DNA of 32,080 nt, from assembly GCA_904391645.1 (NCBI GenBank), contig CAJFMJ010000006.1, forward strand, positions 1 through 32,080. Reading direction: 5' to 3'. The stretch comes from an uncultured Neglectibacter sp. GTDB lineage: Bacteria > Bacillota > Clostridia > Oscillospirales > Acutalibacteraceae. The translations under genes were made by a program, and so were the position numbers. Shown here in pieces: positions 30,100 through 32,080 of this stretch. The notes below the pieces were generated by a model. That model had not been told where the DNA came from, did not search any database, and was given only the letters and a program-made list of their open reading frames with translations. Numbering within the stretch: the stretch's first letter is position 1; each line of letters begins with the position of its first letter.

Positions 30100-30340
30100 T
30101 TCAGCATCCCATAGGGCGAGTGCTGTGCTCGCGGTGCCACCTATGTTTGTGCTCATTCCGCCTCGCAAAAGGCTCTGCCCGGTAACGGGGGCGGGCCGGC
30201 GCGCCTACTGAGGAAATCCCGTTCAGCTTGCGGCTTGGCAAGTGTTCTTCCCTGGGGTCTGCTGCGCGGTTCCCACCGTCCCGTGCTCTCTGAAGGCAGG
30301 TGTCCCCAGGTACTTTTCTCACCTCAAACGCCTGTAAAAC
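30100..30340 (-). promoter_or_regulatory. T-box leader of asnB
   Basis: The T-box core AGGUGGCACCGCG lies at 30130-30142. It sits in the expected structure: CAUAGG, the seven-base bulge UGGCACC, GCGAG, a loop, CUCGC, CCUAUG (30110-30145). Further upstream a stem CCUGGGG/CCCCAGG carries an AGUA loop-E motif on its 5' side, and on its 3' side GAAGAACA. The codon AAC (30244-30246) there would specify tRNA-Asn, as expected for asnB. GAA three bases earlier is an alternative reading. No U-tract terminator follows the T-box core, so it probably acts on translation by masking GGAGGG (about 30083-30088) with the upstream CCCUAU. Confidence 0.82.
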
Positions 30341-30342
30341 AG

Positions 30343-30374
30343 AAAAGGCGCCTTTCCTCTTTGGGAAAGACGCC
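30343..30374 (-). terminator. Leader terminator (attenuator) of asnB
   Basis: GGCGUCUUUCC pairs with GGAAAGGCGCC around six bases, followed by UUUUCUGUUUU. It lies immediately after the transcription start and before the T-box. Confidence 0.85.
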
Positions 30375-30382
30375 TTCGTCTT
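30367..30382 (-). promoter_or_regulatory. Hexaloop-type hairpin of asnB
   Basis: AAGAC-GAAGGC-GUCUU, with the 3' arm shared with the terminator, in the same arrangement as in amt, the glutamate synthase operon and glnN. Loop position 1 is G instead of A, and the outer loop bases could pair to leave a tetraloop. It is therefore the weakest member of the set. Confidence 0.55.
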
Positions 30383-30390
30383 ATGGGAGT

Positions 30391-30419
30391 ATTTTACAGG
30401 AAATAGGTGGTGTTGTCAA
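30391..30419 (-). promoter_or_regulatory. Promoter of asnB
   Basis: Minus strand TTGACA (30414-30419), 17 bp, TAAAAT (30391-30396). Start expected near 30384. Confidence 0.88.
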
Positions 30420-30420
30420 G

Positions 30421-30818
30421 AGGGGAGAGGGTTTTGCCCCCATCCATTTTCAGGGAGCCGTAGCTATCTGGAGGATACAGCACCCAAAGGGATGGCTTCT
30501 TGGAGCATCTGGAGTGCCACGGCCGTTTGTAGCCAGGGGCGGGTTAACGCTGGCTGGGTGCGCCCAGTGCGGGAAAAGCCCTATTACTGGACGCCAGTCC
30601 AACTGGCGATTGCCGGACATGAAATCGGAAAATGCAAGGAAACAAGTCGTAAAAAACAATGGGAAATCCAGGATGGATTCACTATAATTTAGCCATAACA
30701 ATTCCACAATCGATCAAATGACTGTGATGGATGAACAAAATCATGGCCACAGAGGGGAGGTTAATCCCAGTTGTGGGAATCAAGAAGAGAATGGACATAC
30801 TTTTCAGGGGGGTTAAAA
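30421..30818 (+). other. Gene-free stretch before the ABC permease
   Basis: No coding frame here resembles a protein. Composition shifts from GC-rich to AT-rich around 30640. A TATAAT (30683-30688) is the best -10 for the permease, but no good -35 stands before it. GC-rich frames on both strands are open by chance. Confidence 0.4.
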
Positions 30819-31631
30819 ATGGAAAAAACCATGCCCGCAAAAACAGGGAAATCAAAGCGGAAAATCCATTGGAAGCAGTATTTGCCGGTGTATTTATTGG
30901 CTCTTCCAGGGCTCATTTATCTGGTGATTAACAATTATATGCCCATGTTTGGCGTTGTTATCGCGTTTAAGGATTTAGATTTTCGCAAGGGGATTTTCGG
31001 AAGTGATTGGGCAGGGCTGAACAATTTCGCCTATTTGTTCCGCACTTCGGACGCTTGGCAAATCACAAGAAATACAGTATGCTATAATCTAGTTTTTATC
31101 GTTTTAAATGTGGTGTTAGGCATCTCTGTAGCAATTTTCCTCAATGAAATCCGGAACAAGCTGGCCACCCGGTTTTATCAAAGCGTGATGTTGGTCCCGT
31201 TCCTAATTAGCTGGGTGGTGGTGAGCTATCTTGTCTATGCATTTTTAGCGCCAGACACAGGGTTTATTAACAACTCGGTTTTAAAGGCGGCAGGGAATTC
31301 GCCGATTTCTTGGTATACGGAATCGAAATACTGGCCGTTTATCTTGGTGTTTGTAAACACCTGGAAATCCATCGGGTTCAACTGCGTGATCTATTATTCC
31401 AGCTTGATCAGCATCAATACCGACTACTATGAAGCTGCCACCATTGATGGCGCCAACAAGTGGCAACAGATCAAGAGCATTACACCCAGTCCTTTTCTCC
31501 AAAGGAACCCATCACCGGCCCCCAGGCCCACCAGCTGGCGAAAGAATTCGCGGAACAGGCCTGGCCGGAGAGCCAGGTGCTGGTGGCCACTCATGTGGAC
31601 GCCCACCACATCCATTCCCATTTCCTGGTGA
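30819..31631 (+). pseudogene. Sugar-type ABC transporter permease (LplB-like), 3' end lost at a junction
   Basis: The first ~220 residues are a normal permease of the polysaccharide/oligosaccharide uptake family. It has a basic N-terminus, then membrane segments around residues 20-40, 80-105, 120-145 and 175-195. The cytoplasmic coupling loop follows (EAATIDGANKWQQIKSIT). The family should continue I-P-L/x through one or two more helices. Instead, from about 31478-31490 the DNA becomes relaxase sequence in a different frame. The permease frame then runs on into nonsense rich in Arg/Pro/Trp until 31631. The ATG at 30819 follows AGGGGGG. The permease is AT-richer than most of the window, and its partner genes are not present. 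Confidence 0.72.
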
Positions 31632-32080
31632 ACGCGGTGTGCTATGAGAGCGGGAAAATGCTCCGTCAAGGGCCCCGCACCTTGGAGCATCTGCGCAACC
31701 TCTCCGACCAGCTCTGCATGAAGTACCACTATTCTGTGCTGCCCAGGGAGCGCCCTCAGCAAAATAAAGAGCCCTCCACCCGTGAGTACCGCTCCATGGA
31801 AAAGGGCCAGAGCTGGAAGCTCCACCTGATGGTGGCTATCGAGGACTGCATGGCTTCGGCCCGTTCCCGGCAGGACTTCATCCGCAGGATGAAACACCGT
31901 GGCTACGGCGTCCGGTGGGAGGATGGCAGGAAGTATATCACCTACACCACCCCCGGCGGGATGCGCTGCCGGGACAACAAACTCCATGAAATGAAATTCA
32001 GGAAGGAGAAAATGGAATATGAACTACGAATCCGAGCGGAGATCCTTAGAAGACTTGAAGCAGCAGGCCCGGCAGCAATC
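31478..32080 (+). pseudogene. MobA-type relaxase fragment, 5' end missing, continues past the window
   Basis: In the frame beginning at 31478 the DNA encodes 201 uninterrupted residues with no start codon at the left. They begin HYTQSFSPKEPITGPQAHQ and continue to VLVATHVDAHHIHSHFLVN, the triple-His metal motif of mobilisation relaxases. Next come GKMLRQGPRTLEHLRNLSDQLC and a helical region with TTPGGMRCRDNKLHE. These nick the transfer origin of plasmids or integrative elements. About 70-80 N-terminal residues, including the nicking Tyr region, are missing because the permease occupies that position. The gene is therefore truncated, or the junction is not real. Confidence 0.72.
32019..32080 (+). 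CDS. Possible start of a gene downstream of the relaxase, partial
   Basis: ATG at 32019 has GGAAGGAGAA eight bases upstream and opens a charged frame (MNYESERRSLEDLKQQARQQ) to the window edge. It overlaps the relaxase frame, which is also still open. The ribosome site is the main support; the product is not recognisable. Confidence 0.35.
   Translation, partial: MNYESERRSLEDLKQQARQQ

Noticed and set aside
30235-30692. Two plus-strand frames of 130-150 codons between asnB and the permease
   Set aside because: They overlap the T-box, the asnB promoter and the attenuator on the other strand, and their products resemble nothing.
31427-31987. A 186-residue minus-strand frame at the right end
   Set aside because: It runs antisense through the permease-relaxase junction. 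The relaxase frame on the plus strand has real motifs.

Overview
The window is GC-rich (about 60% in genes), densely packed, and has strong Shine-Dalgarno sites and sigma-A promoters with 17-18 bp spacers. It also carries spoIIID, a SpoIIQ-like LytM protein, lexA with a Firmicutes-type SOS box, secreted SLH-domain wall enzymes, a T-box leader and a type III glutamine synthetase. Together these point to a spore-forming anaerobic clostridium, probably Oscillospiraceae or a relative. The species cannot be read from the sequence.

Layout. Positions 1-2500: a partial YcxB-like membrane protein, MTA/SAH nucleosidase, a cyclase-family metal hydrolase and a GNAT acetyltransferase. 2516-4657: a GntR(YtrA)-ABC transporter operon on the minus strand with a clear promoter and operator. 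4661-7719: a flavodoxin-like remnant, a small membrane protein, a phosphoribosyltransferase-fold protein and GpsA. 7850-10280: a secreted SLH/L,D-transpeptidase and a small ribbon-helix-helix protein. 10409-12729: an S9 peptidase with a striking palindrome upstream. 12745-15284: spoIIID, the spoIIQ-like gene, a candidate small RNA, lexA and a tiny AbrB-like reading frame. 15375-18270: an SLH-anchored polysaccharide deacetylase and an esterase. 18571-30419: a nitrogen-assimilation island. 30819-32080: a sugar-type ABC permease that breaks off abruptly into a relaxase.

The nitrogen island is the most interesting part. It encodes an ammonium channel fused to a P-II domain, a five-gene split glutamate synthase operon (amidotransferase, FMN synthase core, ferredoxin, flavin oxidoreductase, GXGXG subunit), type III glutamine synthetase and asparagine synthetase. 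Together these take ammonium to glutamine, glutamate and asparagine. All four transcription units start the same way. A near-consensus promoter is followed within about 10 nt by a 5-bp hairpin with a six-base loop (AACGGC, AAAGGC, AAAGGC, GAAGGC). The 3' arm of that hairpin is also the 5' arm of an intrinsic terminator. This is the architecture of an antitermination switch. The loops in three of the four fit the A1/G4 hexaloop rule of ANTAR-protein targets, but only one hairpin is present where the described motif has two. In asnB the switch is followed by a complete T-box leader, so one mRNA appears to be controlled by two RNA sensors in series. No ANTAR protein lies in this window.
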